Positions 10,566 to 21,782 of a stretch of DNA of 64,000 nt are shown here, piece by piece; within the stretch, counting starts at the first letter, position 1, and every line of letters starts with the position of its first letter. Where the stretch lies: assembly GCF_020283565.1 (NCBI RefSeq), contig NC_060063.1:38278635-38342634 (forward strand), in the 5' to 3' direction. This DNA comes from Trifolium pratense (lineage: Eukaryota > Streptophyta > Magnoliopsida > Fabales > Fabaceae). A program made the translations under genes and the position numbers. The notes under the pieces are model-generated. The model had not been told where the DNA came from and made no database searches. It saw only the letters and a program-made list of their open reading frames with translations.

Positions 10566-13500
10566 ATGATAAATAAGGATTGGGTTGAGTTGCCTCCACA
10601 TAGTGAAGGTTATAAGGATGGTGTTGATAACTTTTTGGATATTGCATACACCAAAGGAATAGTTGAAGGAATAGAGATTTTGTGCCCTTGTGATATATGT
10701 TGTAATGATAGTTGGAAAGAGAGAGATGTAGTGTATGACCATTTACGTAGCAAAGGATTTGTAAAGGGATACACAGAATGGATTTACCATGGTTACGATA
10801 AATTCTTATGGATCTTGATGGGGATACTAATGATGAAACATCATCTGATTCATCATCTGATGATGAAACATCATCTGATGATATTGATGGCTTGTTGTTT
10901 GAGACGTTTAAAGATGTCACCGAAGGTGGAGTACATGAAGGGCTAAATGAAGACGCAAGGACATTTTATAAACTAGTTGATGATTCAAATCAAGAGTTGT
11001 ATCCTGGCTGTGAAAAATTCTCCTCATTATTATTCACCATTCGAATGTATTTGTTGAAATGTCTCCATGGATGGAGCAATGCATCGTTCACTGCTCTCTT
11101 AGAGTTGTTGAAAGAGGCTATGCCAGAATTGAACATCCCTGTCTCTTTCAATAAAACAAAGTCTATGATAAAGGATTTGGGCTTAGACTATAAAAAGATT
11201 CACGCATGTCCCAACAATTGCATGCTGTTTTGGAAAGAGTACGGGGAAGATGACTCGTGTCATCTTTGTGGAGCATCCAGGTGGATTGAATATCCTGAAG
11301 TTGATTGTGATCCCGAAGATTCTAAAAAACCTCAAAAGGTTCCTGCCAAAGTTCTAAGACATTTTCCTCTAATTCCAAGATTGAAAAGACTTTTTATGTG
11401 TTCAAAGACAGCTGACACATTGAGGTGGCACGCAGAGGAGCGTTCAAGGGATGGTAGGTTAAGGCACCCAGCTGATGGCCAAGCATGGAAAGACTTTGAT
11501 GCAACACATCCAGATTTTTCTCTTGAGACTCGTAACATCCGGCTTGGGTTGGCAAGTGATGGGTTTAATCCATTTAGGACTATGAGTCTTTCACATAGCA
11601 CATGGCCTGTTGTACTAAAAATATATAATTATGTGCCAAATTTGTGCTTGAAGGCAGAAAACTGTTTGATGTCGTTACTTATTCCTGGGCCACGTTCTCC
11701 TGGAAATGCAATTGATGTGTATATGCAGCCACTTATTGAGGAACTTAAGATATTGTGGGATGTTGGTGTAGAAACATATGATATCTCAAAAAATGAATCA
11801 TTTCAGATGCGTGCAGCTCTTTTGTGGACTGTGAATGACTTCCCTGCATATGCTATGCTATCTGGTTGGAGTACTAAAGGGAAGTTTGCTTGCCCTGCTT
11901 GTAATCATAAAACTTCTTCAACTTACTTGAAACATAGCAAGAAGATGTGTTATATGGGTCATCGAGTCTTTTTGGATTCAAATCATGTATGGAGGGCAAA
12001 TGCAGCTTCTTTTGATGGAAAAACAGAATATAGGTCTCCACCCACCTTGTTGGGTTCAAAAAGGATTTTAAAAGACTTGAAACACATCCCCGATGTATTG
12101 GGGAAGGAATATAAGAAAAAAAGGCGTGGTCCGTGGAAGAAAAAATCTATCTTTTGGCAATTGCCATATTGGAAGGATATTTCCTTGCGCCATAATTTAG
12201 ATGTTATGCATATAGAGAAAAACATTTGTGATAATATAATTGGTACTCTCTTAGAGATTGAAGGGAAGAAAAAGGATCATGCGAATGCTCGTTTGGACCT
12301 ACAACACATGAGGATTAGAAAAAATCTCCATTTGAAGGCAACGAGTGATGGTAAGAAAACTCAAATCCCTAAAGCATGTTTCTCCCTAACAAAGCATGAG
12401 AAGTCTGTTTTTTGTGGTGTTTTAAAGACAACAAAACTTCCTGATGGCCTTGCTTCTAATATTTCTCGATGTGTTCAAGTTAATGAAGGGAAAATTTCTG
12501 GGTACAAGAGTCATGATGCTCATATTATACTCCATTACTTCTTGCAAGTAGCAATAAGAGGGATAACACCTAATCATGTTTCTATACCTTTGATTCGGCT
12601 TTGTTCCTTTTTTCGGTGTTTATGCCAAAAGGTTATAGAGGTGAAAACTTTGGATAACTTGGAAGTAGAGATTGCTGAAACACTTTGTCAATTGGAGCGT
12701 ATCTTCCCTCCAAGTTTCTTTGACATAATGGTTCACTTACCAATTCACCTTGCAAATGAAGTCAGATTGGGTGGACCGGTTCAATTTCGATGGATGTATT
12801 ATATGGAAAGATATTTGGGTGATTTAAAATCTTTTGTTCGTAATAGGAGTCGTCCGGAGGGTTCTATTGCTGAAGCATACTTGGTCAAAGAATCTCTAAC
12901 ATTCTGTTCAAGATATTTGTCTAGTGGTGTAGACACAAGGATGAATAGAGTGACACGAAATAGTGATGATATTCCTAGCATAGGTCATCCGATTGGGGGA
13001 AAGAAACTAATTTCTCTTGATCAGAAGTTGCAAAACCAAGCTCATGGTTACATTTTATTCAATTGTGATGAAGTGCAAGAATACATTAGGTATAATCATC
13101 TACTTGCTACAACCTTTCATTATGATAATGAGTTTCTTTTTCTTTTGTATTGAAAAATTAGTGTTTTTTTTTTGTAGAGAGCATGAGCTTAATGTTCACA
13201 ATCCTCGAAAAAGAAGTAAGTCTAGCAAATCTAACAATCAAAGAGAGGATTTTATTCAATGGTTTGAAACACGTCTCATGGATGAGGAAGTCTCTGATTG
13301 GTTGAAGGCATTGTCTAGGGGACCAAATGATATTGCTAAAAGGTATTCTGGTTATGTTGTTAATGGTTACAGATTTCATACAACAAAACGCGAAGCAAGG
13401 CTTAAAACACAAAACAGTGGTGTGACATTAGAAGCGGTAACTCAAGTTCTTAGAAATGCAAAGGATGAAAATCCAAAAACGACTTGTTTGACTTACTATG

Positions 13501-13958
13501 GGGCAGTAAAAGATATCATTGATATCGATTATTATGGTCACAAAAGTTATGTATTGTTTAAATGTGATTGGTTTGTGGCTGAAGTTGACAAATATGGGTC
13601 ACCATGTGTTTACTTTAACAAAAAATGCTACAAAAATGATCCATTTGTGTTGGCATCTCAAGTTCAGCAATGCTTCTTTATTGAAGATCCTTTTAATAAA
13701 AATAGACACTATGTTTTGAAGGCAATTCCAAGGGAAACATGTGACATGGGAGAATGTTTGAGTTCAGATGGCCAAGATTATAATATTTCAACAAATCTTG
13801 ATGTATCAAAGGATGACTGTGAAGTTGATTTGGTTAGGGAAGATGTACCAGATGAAATCTTCGAAATACCTTTGTCAGAACTTCACAAACAAGAAAAAAA
13901 TGAGAGTTTTGAAAGTGATGACGAGTCTACTGATGATTCTAGTTATAGTAGTTGTTAA
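10566..13958 (+). pseudogene. TNP2-type CACTA transposase
   Basis: The first block, from 10566, encodes the N-terminal transposase-associated domain (WVELPPHS, CPCDICCN, WIYHGY). The main frame 10808-13089 encodes the TNP2 core. It shows PNNCMLFWKEY, LGLASDGFNPF, LIPGPRSPGNAIDVYMQPL and LDVMHIEKNICDN. A DUF4218-like part follows with DIMVHLPIHLANEVRLGGPV. A GT-AG intron 13090-13177 joins to 13178-13958, which holds a DUF4216-like domain (YYGAVKDIIDIDYYGHKSYVLFKCDW) and an acidic tail. The N-terminal domain and the core lie in different frames, with a stop at 10799 just before the core. A one-base indel near 10790-10808 therefore seems to have broken the gene, unless translation starts at 10808. 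Confidence 0.85.
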
Positions 13959-14154
13959 GCAATGCCTTTTTTAGGTAGTGTTAACCATGTCTTTTCCCAA
14001 TTTGTTAATCAATATTATTTTTGTTTATATCAATTTTTACAAATATTTGTTAATCACTATTATGTTGTTCATATATTGTGTTTGAACATTGATTGTATTG
14101 TATAATTATGTAATTTTATGTTTTTCCCCTTTGCAGCTCATCATTGTAGCCATA

Positions 14155-14678
14155 ATGGACAGTGTAATTGGTACAAAAGACGGAGAAAAACCGGGCAGTA
14201 ACTTGCATCCTAGCTCCAGTCAGAAGTGACATTTAATGATAATGGTCAGCCTATTGGGCCAACTGCAAAAGTAGTAGCTCGCTTCGGTCTTTTCTTGGGA
14301 ACACTGGCTAGGAACTCAACATTTTTTCCTCTAATTTACAAAAATTGGTCAGGAATGCCAAAAAAGAATAAAAGACGTTGATGGAGATATTCTAATGTAT
14401 GTGTGTATGTATGAATTTGAATATCTAGTCTAGTTATTAAAAAAAAATTGATTTCTTGATCATGTTTTATCTTATATGAATTTGTAGCTGAAGCATATCT
14501 TGCCGGCTGAGGCACGAAGTTGGGTTGACAAAACTGTTAGAGATGTATGGAGAAGATATAAGCATGAAATTAAGAAGAGGAGGGCATAGGTGATGAACTT
14601 GAAGAGGACGACATAGGTGACAAAGAGGATGATGAAGATGATAATGAGTTGGATGATGTTGTTTTAGGATTGAACTAA
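14155..14678 (+). pseudogene. Degenerate En/Spm (Ptta-like) second CACTA protein
   Basis: Downstream of the transposase, an ATG at 14155 opens a short frame. From 14226 another frame reads VTFNDNGQPIGPTAKVVARF followed by LGTLARN, the signature of the plant Transposase_24 / Ptta-En-Spm family. A later part reads LPAEARSWVDKTVRDVWRRYK and then an acidic end DDVVLGLN with TAA at 14676-14678. Frame changes and stops at 14383 and near 14588 break it. Some gaps could be introns. Confidence 0.65.
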
Positions 14679-15376
14679 GCATTAAACTTGAAGAAACTAT
14701 GTATTTTGTCATTTTGTTAGACTTGTACTTCTAAGTATTAAATTTATTGTGGTATTAAGTCATGTTAGACATTGTGTCTACAATGTGAGTATTTGAGTTA
14801 ATGTGAAGATTTTAGTGATACTTTTGTAGTAAATGCAATTTGTGTTGATGCAATTCTTGTTTGGATCATAACTTATAGATACATTGACAGCGTGAACTCA
14901 ATATTTCATTTTTAGGGGCTTAGTAATTGTTACCAGGATTGGCAACACTTGTAAAGCGTTGTCTTAGATTGTTCCCATTGTATCAGGTTTAGGGAACACT
15001 TTGTAATCGTTGAGAGATATTGCAACATGCGAAAAGCGTTGCCTAAGATAACAAAGAAAATCGTCCCCTTTTCCTGTAGTTTAGGCGACGCTTTAAAATA
15101 GTGTGCCCAAAAAGTGACAAAAAGCGTCGCCTCAGACCATAGGCAACGCTCGTATATAAGACACTTGAAAAACGTCCCCTATTCTTATAGGCAACGATTT
15201 TCACGGTTCTGGCAACAATTTCCAGTTGTTGCTAGAGACCATATTTGTTGTAGTGAGAAGAAAGCCAACCAGCAGCTCCTTGAGATCAGCCAACAATTGC
15301 TCTTCATTCACTGATAATTGCTCAGTCCACTACCAAGCCCAAGAAAGAGACTCTCCATTATCAATCAATCTATCTG

Positions 15377-16205
15377 GAGAAATGATATGTGGACACATAT
15401 TTTGGGACAACATTGGACAACAATAATAAAAAATATTATTTTCACATGTGTCTGGGCAATTTTTGTCTGTTTGATCAATCGAATGAACTAAAACATGACA
15501 CATGTCCTTTTTTTGGTTTGAAAAAAGTTTTAAAAACTCAGAGCATCTTCTCCGATGTGTTGTTCCGTCGCCGTTTCTCTTTCCATCAAATTAAATAAAA
15601 AACAAAGCACAACAAAAAGAAGAGATTAACCAGAGATTCAATTCATGTCTCCAAATTAAATTTTCTTTTTCTTCCATATGTGTAACACATCAAAAGAGAA
15701 GGATTTTGTTCAAAATCGTTTCTCCGTCAAGTTCTTGCCATCAACCAAATCTCCGTTGCTCGCTGCAGTCGATTATCCACCCATCGTCGACCAGTTCTCC
15801 GTCACTCTCCGCCGTCGATTCTCCAACTGCCATCAATTAAATCGAATCAAATTTAAATTTTTGTTCATATCAAAGTTTGTACTTTATCATTAATCATTTT
15901 CAAAAGTGGGTTAGCTTTTTCTTAGAAGTCGATTGAAACGGCGGTAGAACTCCAGCAAGACGGAGGTGGTCAAACTCAAAGTTAACGGTGGTGTAGAAGC
16001 AGAGATGAAAACACTGCATCCGTTTTTTTTTTTTGCTTTTTATGTTTGTTTCTTGTAGAAAAATAACATGTGGCATGTTGTGGTTCATTTGATTAATCAA
16101 AAGGACAAAATTTATCCAAAGGCACATGAGTTACTTGTGAAAATAATGTTTTTTATTATTGTTGTCCAATATTGTCCCAAAATATGTGTCCATATATCAT
16201 TTCTC
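15377..16205. mobile_element. Non-autonomous Mutator-like element, 829 bp
   Basis: Long terminal inverted repeats of about 50 bp start GAGAAATGATATGTGGACAC (left) and GAGAAATGATATATGGACAC (right, inverted). A perfect 9-bp target duplication ATCTATCTG flanks it (15368-15376 and 16206-16214), typical of Mutator-like elements. No transposase is present. It interrupts LINE ORF2, and the reading frame (ADRLIDNGESLSW) is restored when it is removed. Confidence 0.92.
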
Positions 16206-16357
16206 ATCTATCTGCTATCATAACATCTGGCGTGACTTCTTTTGCAAATAGCGGAGGAAACAAATCGCTGAAAGTTTGATTCCCAAACCATTTAAACTTC
16301 CAAAACCCGATGTTATGACCATTACCGACACAACATCCTACATTTCGCTTAAACCAG

Positions 16358-19093
16358 TCAGTCTCCAAAAACCCTCCCCACACCGATAACATCCTTCCAC
16401 CAAATCAAGAATTTTGCACCATTCAACAACAAATTACTCCCCAACAACTGTGTGGGTAAATGACCATACTTGTAACGTAAAAGCTCGGCCCGTACAGCGT
16501 CACCCTCAGATAAAAATCTCCATTTCCATTTACATAACAACGCCTGATTGACCAATTCTAGATTCTTTACCCCTAATCCTCCTTTCGCCTTAGTTAAACA
16601 GATTTGATCCCATTTAACCCAGCATAGTTTCTTCTCCTCTACACCTCCTCCCCATAAAAAGTTTCTTTGAATCCTCACTAATTGTTTTAAAACACAACAT
16701 GGAGCCTTAATAAGAGTAATCCGACCACCATAAGATAAATGGCGACTGTTCCAAGTACTTAATCTTTTAGACATAGCATCCACTACTGGCTTCCAAGTCT
16801 CACGTCTTCTAGGATTGGCCCCAACCAGTATTCCCAAATATTTAAAAGGGATGACTTTTGATCGACAAGACAAAAAAGTTGAACATGCTTCCAAAATTCT
16901 AGAATCAACATTTAAACTGTAAAGCTTGCTCTTCATAAAATTAATTTTAAGGCCTGAGACTAATTCAAAGCTTATGAGTAAAGTTTTGATAGTCCAGATA
17001 TTATCCCAAGTACCGCCTCCCATCAAAATAGTATCATCTGCGAATTGTAGAATCGAAAATTGAATAACGTCGTTAATGCAATAACCCTTGAATTTACCTA
17101 ACTCCACCGCTTTTCTCATCAATCCCGTTAAACCCTCAGCGACAATTAAGAATAAAAACGGAGACAAAGGATCGCCTTGTCGTAAACCTCTTCCAAACTT
17201 AAAATCAGTGGTGGGGGTGCCGTTAACCAAAATAGACATCGAGATTTCAAAAATACAAGCTCGCATCCATTTCAACCAACCTTCGAAAAAATCCATTTTA
17301 ATCATCATACGTTCCAAAAACTGCCAACTCACAGTGTCATACGCCCTCTCAAAATCAACTTTAAACAACAAACAATCATCTTTTCTTTTTTTGGTGAGAT
17401 CAATAAGTTCATTTAACACCACAACCCGATCCAAAATTTGTCGGTGAGGAAGAAATGCCGATTGACAATTGGAAATCAGCTTCCCCAATACTCTTTTCAA
17501 TCTATTAGCCAATAGTTTTGATAGGATTTTGTAAAGACTCCCTATCAAACATATAGGCCGATAATCAAAAAGATCTTGAGGGTGATCCTTCTTTGGGATT
17601 AGAGTTAAAAAGGAAGCAGTAACGGCTTTAGGCAAACAAGCACTATCATGAAATTCACTTACAAAAGCCATCACGTCGTTCTTTACTATCGGCCAACAAG
17701 TTTTAAAGAAGTTAAGATTAAAACCTTCCGGACCCGGGCTCTTATTAACATGACAACTCCAAATAGTTTCTTTAACCTCTTCTTCATCAAAAGGTTCTAA
17801 TAATAACGCATTATCATCGATAGAAAGGGTATCAAAAGCAATACCTTGCAAAAAAGGCCTGCTGCTCCATTCTTCTGTGAAATGCCTAGAAAAATGATCT
17901 TTAACCTCTTCTTTAATTTCAGCCACCCCTTGGATCAATGAGTTTCCTTTCTTTAAAAACAAGAGCTGGTTTCTACGGCGACGCCCTTTAATGCTAGCAT
18001 GAAAGAAACAGGTGTTTGAGTCTCCTTCTTGTATCCATTTAGTACGAGACTTTTGGTTAATAAGATTTTCTTTATAGTGCATCTGCTCCCAAAACTTTGT
18101 AATCAACTCACGAGGATTAGATGTAATTGGATCATTATGCCCGTTTGCTATCAGCTCCTCTACCTCATTTAACTCCTTCACAGTCTTGTCAATATTAAGG
18201 TCCAAAATACCGAACACCTCCCGATTCCAAACCTTCAAAATTTCCTTCAATTTTCGCAATTTCTCTTTTAAAACAAAGGTCTTTTTACCTCGAATATCCA
18301 AGTTCTCCCAAGTTTGTTTCACAAACGCAAAGAAATCAGGGTGTTGTAACCAATAATTGTTAAACTTGAAAGGCTTTGGTCCCCAGTTAAGATTAGAGCA
18401 AGAAAGCCATATGGGACAATGGTCTGAGATATTTCGTCCGCCTACCCACTGATTAGAAATGCTACCTTTCTCTATGAAGCCTTCCGATAAGAAGAAACGA
18501 TCCAGCCGACTTATAGCTGAACCATCAGAATTAAACCAAGAAAACTTTTTATCCACCAAAGGGATGTCGACAACCTCGAAAGCATTAATGAACTCGGCAA
18601 ATTCGGCTCTTTCTGACTTCCCTCCCACACTGTTACAACCTTTACGTTCACCAACCTTCGTGATGGAGTTAAAATCGCCCCCTAAACACCATTCTCCAGG
18701 TTCATTGTTCAGTTTAAAATTAAGCAAACCAGGCCAAAGTTTCTGTTTCCCGGGCATATTACAAGGAGAGTAAACATCGACTATGTATAATAAACCATTT
18801 TTCCATTCCACACAAACACCGAGATAACTATCACCTGAGAAACTAAACCGGTACAAAAATACATTTTTATTCCAAACAGACAACAAGCCACCCGATAATC
18901 CTCGCAACTCCTTAGCCACCCATTCAATATCATTATGACCCCACATATTATAAATCATAAAATCATCGAAAGAAGATCGTTTCGTTTCTTGCAATAAACA
19001 CATATCGAACGCACCTGATTTAATTAACGAGCTAAAATGACGTCTTTTTGCCGAATTGTCCCACCCACCCATATTGAAAGACATAATCTTCAT
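16358..19093 (-). CDS. LINE ORF2: endonuclease and reverse transcriptase (truncated by frameshift)
   Basis: A 911-codon open frame encodes an L1-type ORF2 protein. The N-terminal third is the apurinic-type endonuclease (MKIMSFNMGGWD, CLLQETK, GGDFNSI, SDHCPIW). The reverse transcriptase follows with LIPKKDHPQDLFDYRPICL, VDFERAYDTVSW, GLRQGDPLSPFLF and the catalytic FADD. The frame shifts by one base near 16370; the continuation (GWFKRN-like DWFKRNVGCCVGNGHNIGFW) reads on to the insertion at 16205. So long an open frame indicates a fairly recent insertion. The ATG overlaps the ORF1 stop as ATGA. Confidence 0.93.
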   Translation of the reverse strand: MKIMSFNMGGWDNSAKRRHFSSLIKSGAFDMCLLQETKRSSFDDFMIYNMWGHNDIEWVAKELRGLSGGLLSVWNKNVFLYRFSFSGDSYLGVCVEWKNGLLYIVDVYSPCNMPGKQKLWPGLLNFKLNNEPGEWCLGGDFNSITKVGERKGCNSVGGKSERAEFAEFINAFEVVDIPLVDKKFSWFNSDGSAISRLDRFFLSEGFIEKGSISNQWVGGRNISDHCPIWLSCSNLNWGPKPFKFNNYWLQHPDFFAFVKQTWENLDIRGKKTFVLKEKLRKLKEILKVWNREVFGILDLNIDKTVKELNEVEELIANGHNDPITSNPRELITKFWEQMHYKENLINQKSRTKWIQEGDSNTCFFHASIKGRRRRNQLLFLKKGNSLIQGVAEIKEEVKDHFSRHFTEEWSSRPFLQGIAFDTLSIDDNALLLEPFDEEEVKETIWSCHVNKSPGPEGFNLNFFKTCWPIVKNDVMAFVSEFHDSACLPKAVTASFLTLIPKKDHPQDLFDYRPICLIGSLYKILSKLLANRLKRVLGKLISNCQSAFLPHRQILDRVVVLNELIDLTKKRKDDCLLFKVDFERAYDTVSWQFLERMMIKMDFFEGWLKWMRACIFEISMSILVNGTPTTDFKFGRGLRQGDPLSPFLFLIVAEGLTGLMRKAVELGKFKGYCINDVIQFSILQFADDTILMGGGTWDNIWTIKTLLISFELVSGLKINFMKSKLYSLNVDSRILEACSTFLSCRSKVIPFKYLGILVGANPRRRETWKPVVDAMSKRLSTWNSRHLSYGGRITLIKAPCCVLKQLVRIQRNFLWGGGVEEKKLCWVKWDQICLTKAKGGLGVKNLELVNQALLCKWKWRFLSEGDAVRAELLRYKYGHLPTQLLGSNLLLNGAKFLIWWKDVIGVGRVFGD

Positions 19094-19402
19094 AAGATAC
19101 TCTGCTGATTTTGCTCCCTTACGATTCTAGCCTGTTTTTTTTTTTCATTGATAAGAATCCTCTCCACATACCTTTCATTCACCTCATCGCCTTCGACCCC
19201 CAACTCGATAGCACCTTGCCAAACCTTACAGGCTGCATCATGATCATGAGCTTCCACAAATCTGTTGTTGCAATTTCGGATATCTGAAGAGTTAAGAGAA
19301 CTGCAACACAGAACCTCACCAGCCGATGATAAAGAATTGGCTGAGTTTTTCCCGGCGCAATAACGTGACGGAGAACTTCGACGAACTCCTTGATGCCAAA
19401 AA
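19090..19402 (-). pseudogene. C-terminal end of LINE ORF1, 5'-truncated
   Basis: About 104 open codons precede ORF2 in another frame and end in TGA, which overlaps the ORF2 ATG in the four bases ATGA. The stretch includes KVWQGAIELGVEGDEVNERY and a run of lysines encoded by an 11-A tract. No zinc knuckle remains because the element is truncated at about 19420. Confidence 0.6.
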
Positions 19403-19403
19403 A

Positions 19404-19490
19404 CTTTAGTGTGATTATAAGTTTAATCATTTAAATTTTAGTGCAATTATAAGTTTTTTTTTTACTTAAAAGTGCAATTATAAGTTGTTT
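19404..19490. repeat. Short tandem repeat AGTG(C/T)(A/G)ATTATAAGTTT
   Basis: Three imperfect copies of a roughly 30-bp unit centred on GTGCAATTATAAGTTT, at the 5' border of the LINE. One copy overlaps the candidate target duplication. Confidence 0.55.
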
Positions 19491-19593
19491 GTACCAAAAA
19501 ACTGATAATTAATAATCAAATTGTATGTTTTTAAATTCAATTTTTGAGAAGATTGTGTTGTTATAGGAGCAAATTTGTATAAAAAATCAATTG

Positions 19594-19745
19594 TTAGCTG
19601 GTTTAGTGGTAATTGGCGTTGAATTTGGTAGAGAGGATCGCAGTTCGATCCCCCGCAACTGCGGTCAGAAGGGGGCTGGAACCACTTGATACCAAAACTG
19701 ACCCTCCGAATCAGATTAAACAGCTGATGGAGAAAACCGAAAAAT
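19594..19745 (+). mobile_element. tRNA-derived SINE
   Basis: Box A-like TTAGCTGGTTTAGTGGTAAT and box B-like GCAGTTCGATCCCCC mark a tRNA-related head. The body runs to an A-rich end, and AAATTTGTA occurs on both sides (19571-19579 and 19747-19755) as a probable target duplication. The head cannot fold as a tRNA cloverleaf. Confidence 0.65.
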
Positions 19746-19755
19746 AAAATTTGTA

Positions 19756-20598
19756 CATAAAAATGTGCGAATAAAATGATTAGTTTTTAAATTTTTATTT
19801 AATTATGTTTGACATAAAAATGAGTTATTTTTAATGTAAAAAAAGTAAAAATGAATTCAATCGTTAAAGGGTATAATTGTCTATTAAAAAGTTCAACTTT
19901 GTTTTTGTTGACATATCTAATTAAAATTAGTTGTTTTTTAACAGTTTATATAATAATATGCTTAAAAAAAATAGTTTATATAATAATAACATGGACCAGC
20001 AACATCAACAAAACCACCCATAACGTATTCGTGACTTCACGGTCTTGAATTTTAACCTAACAATAGATATATTGATTGGTTATCTATTTTTAACCTAACA
20101 GTAAATTTTTTTACGAGATTTCATATTCAAAAGTTCAAAGTCTTTTTTTTAATAGCATCTCTAAAATTCAAATATTTAAGAATGTTTGTTTAGTGTCGCA
20201 ATTTTCTTAGATTCTGCCCAATTTATGTAAAAAAAATTATATAATATATCAATCTATTTAGATTAAAAAAAATGGTTTAGATTATAGTGTGCCTAACAAT
20301 TGTATCTTCATGGTGCTATAAGATACTGGAGTTGGATGAGATCTCAGCAAAGCTATTTAAAAAAAAAGAGTAAGATACTGGAGTTTAAAAATTAATAAAA
20401 AGTGCTCACTCACTGAATCTGGCTTGGTTTTGATATTTGTTTTTGACCGCATGAATCTGGCTTGGTTTAGTGATAGAGTACTTAATTATTTGTTAAAGAA
20501 ATATCTATTGGACATTTGTGAATTGTGAGTCATTGTGACACAATAATGAAAGTGAACTTGCCTATGAGACTTTGACACTAATCAGCGATTCCTATTAT
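19756..20598. other. AT-rich intergenic; 20290-20598 matches unit B
   Basis: No gene is seen. From about 20290 the sequence aligns in patches with 37330-37830 (for example TAAGATACTGGAGTTTAAAA versus TAAGATACAGGAGTTTAAAA, and AAATATCTATTGGACATT in both). Confidence 0.6.
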
Positions 20599-21080
20599 AA
20601 ATATGTTTTTGGTCTTTATAGTTTCATAGAATTTTCGTTTTAGTTCCTGAAGTTTGTTTTCACATTTTTTAATTCATGAAGTTTCTTCACTCAAGATTTT
20701 TAGTCCCTACTTTTAATCAAACTATTGTATACTTTCACATTTTTTAATGATATTTTATATTCATGTTTATAATATTATAAGAACATTCCCAATAAAAACT
20801 AAAAAATTATTTAGGAATTTTTATGTGAAAAAACTAAAAAATTCATATTTAATTCATCTCTTGTTAAAAAAAATTTAATTTTTGTAACAGAGATTCATAT
20901 AATGTAGTAAACATGACCGCAGAAAAAAAATTTAAAATTTCGAATGATATGCACTAGTTGAATGAAAAGTAGGGACTCAAAACCTTGAGTGAAGAAACTT
21001 CAGGGACTAAAAAGTATGAAAACAAATATCAGGGACAAAAATGAAAATTCTGTGAAACTATAGGGACAAAAAACATATTT
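20599..21080. mobile_element. Foldback MITE
   Basis: About 480 bp with terminal inverted repeats of about 120 bp that begin AAATATGTTTTTGGTCTTTA on the left and pair with the right end GGGACAAAAAACATATTT. Internal GGGACTAAAA motifs are typical of legume MULE-like hairpin elements. The corresponding place in unit B (37810-37830) lacks it, so it inserted after the duplication. Confidence 0.75.
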
Positions 21081-21151
21081 AACCATATAAATATTTGATA
21101 TTAAAGTAGCTAGGATGCATGATAAAAGATTAGTAAAAACAGAAGAAGGTA

Positions 21152-21237
21152 AAACCACTAGATTTGATCTAGTAGTGAGGAGTTTTTGTAGTATGTTATA
21201 GGTCCTGGGTTCGATCCTCAACTTATTGTAAAAAAAA
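21152..21237 (+). mobile_element. Short SINE with 17-bp target duplication
   Basis: A box B-like GGTCCTGGGTTCGATCCTC and a poly-A end lie between perfect copies of AAAAACAGAAGAAGGTA (21135-21151 and 21238-21254). It is about 86 bp, so the head may be truncated. The related site in unit B (37855-37875) has no insertion. Confidence 0.75.
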
Positions 21238-21439
21238 AAAAACAGAAGAAGGTAGCTAGAATATAAGAGATTTGAGTTTGAGATTATATATAGATTTCTT
21301 TTTTATGAACTCTTTGGTTTCTATCTGTCTATATCAAAGATGATATATATTTTTAGACTATGGGTTTGATGAATTATTCCTCGTATAAATGTTTTTGTGT
21401 TTATGGAGTTTTCATATTTTTTTATTTTTTAGAAAAGAG

Positions 21440-21782
21440 GGCTTAGACCATCTCCAATGGTGGGTACTTATTTTTTTAAGTACTAGTACCTAATAGGTAC
21501 TCCAATTGGAGCAAAACACAAAGAGTATCTAATAGGTACTGGTTCTACAATAAGAAGTGGTACCTATTTTGTTTTTGTGAGTCCCATTTATAATGATGTA
21601 TAGTTATTGGTGGAATATTTTATTGGTGGGACTTATTTAGAACTTTTTAAGAGATTTGGGTTGGAGGGATTGAGTACTTATTAGGTACTATTATTAAAAA
21701 ATTATAAATAAGTGATGTGTAGACGTGGGGTCCAATTAAGTACTCAAAAATGAGTATCTCCATTGTGGATGCTCTTAAGCCC
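21440..21782. mobile_element. MITE with GGGCTTA ends
   Basis: Terminal inverted repeats GGGCTTAGACCATCTCCAATGG (left) and GGGCTTAAGAGCATCCACAATGG (right, inverted) bound about 340 bp rich in TAGGTACT repeats. Unit B lacks it. Outside it, ATGGAGTTTTCATATTT occurs on both sides (21402-21418 and 21783-21799), but the left copy is about 20 bp away from the element, so its meaning is unclear. Confidence 0.65.

Larger units (their letters stand above)
8643..15255 (+). mobile_element. CACTA (En/Spm-like) transposon, 6.6 kb
   Basis: Terminal inverted repeats CACTACAACAAATATAGTCT (left) and CACTACAACAAATATGGTCT (right, inverted) extend about 28 bp. A perfect 3-bp target duplication AGA flanks them (8640-8642 and 15256-15258). 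Subterminal zones at 8660-8890 and 14930-15230 are dense in both orientations of a GGCAACG-type motif, as expected for transposase-binding sites. It carries a TNP2-type transposase and a second, degenerate En/Spm-type protein. It sits inside a LINE, so it is younger than the LINE. Confidence 0.95.
7908..19420 (-). mobile_element. L1-type LINE, 5'-truncated, split by two younger elements
   Basis: Three blocks form one minus-strand LINE: ORF1 end plus ORF2 (19402 to 16206), a middle piece (15376 to 15259), and the zf-RVT C-terminus with 3' end (8640 to about 7908). Removing the Mutator-like element (15377-16205) and CACTA element (8643-15255), each with one copy of its target duplication, restores a readable protein across both joints. 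The 3' end is a short A-rich tail, and GTTTAATCATTT occurs beyond both ends (7896-7907 and 19421-19432) as a candidate target duplication. Confidence 0.85.

Noticed and set aside
13017..13177. Start of a separate 313-codon gene in the CACTA element
   Set aside because: The first part is intron read-through. The real coding part begins at 13178 as an exon of the transposase.
15678..15893. 71-codon frame with splice-like features in the 829-bp element
   Set aside because: No similarity is seen, and the element is a short non-autonomous Mutator-like element.
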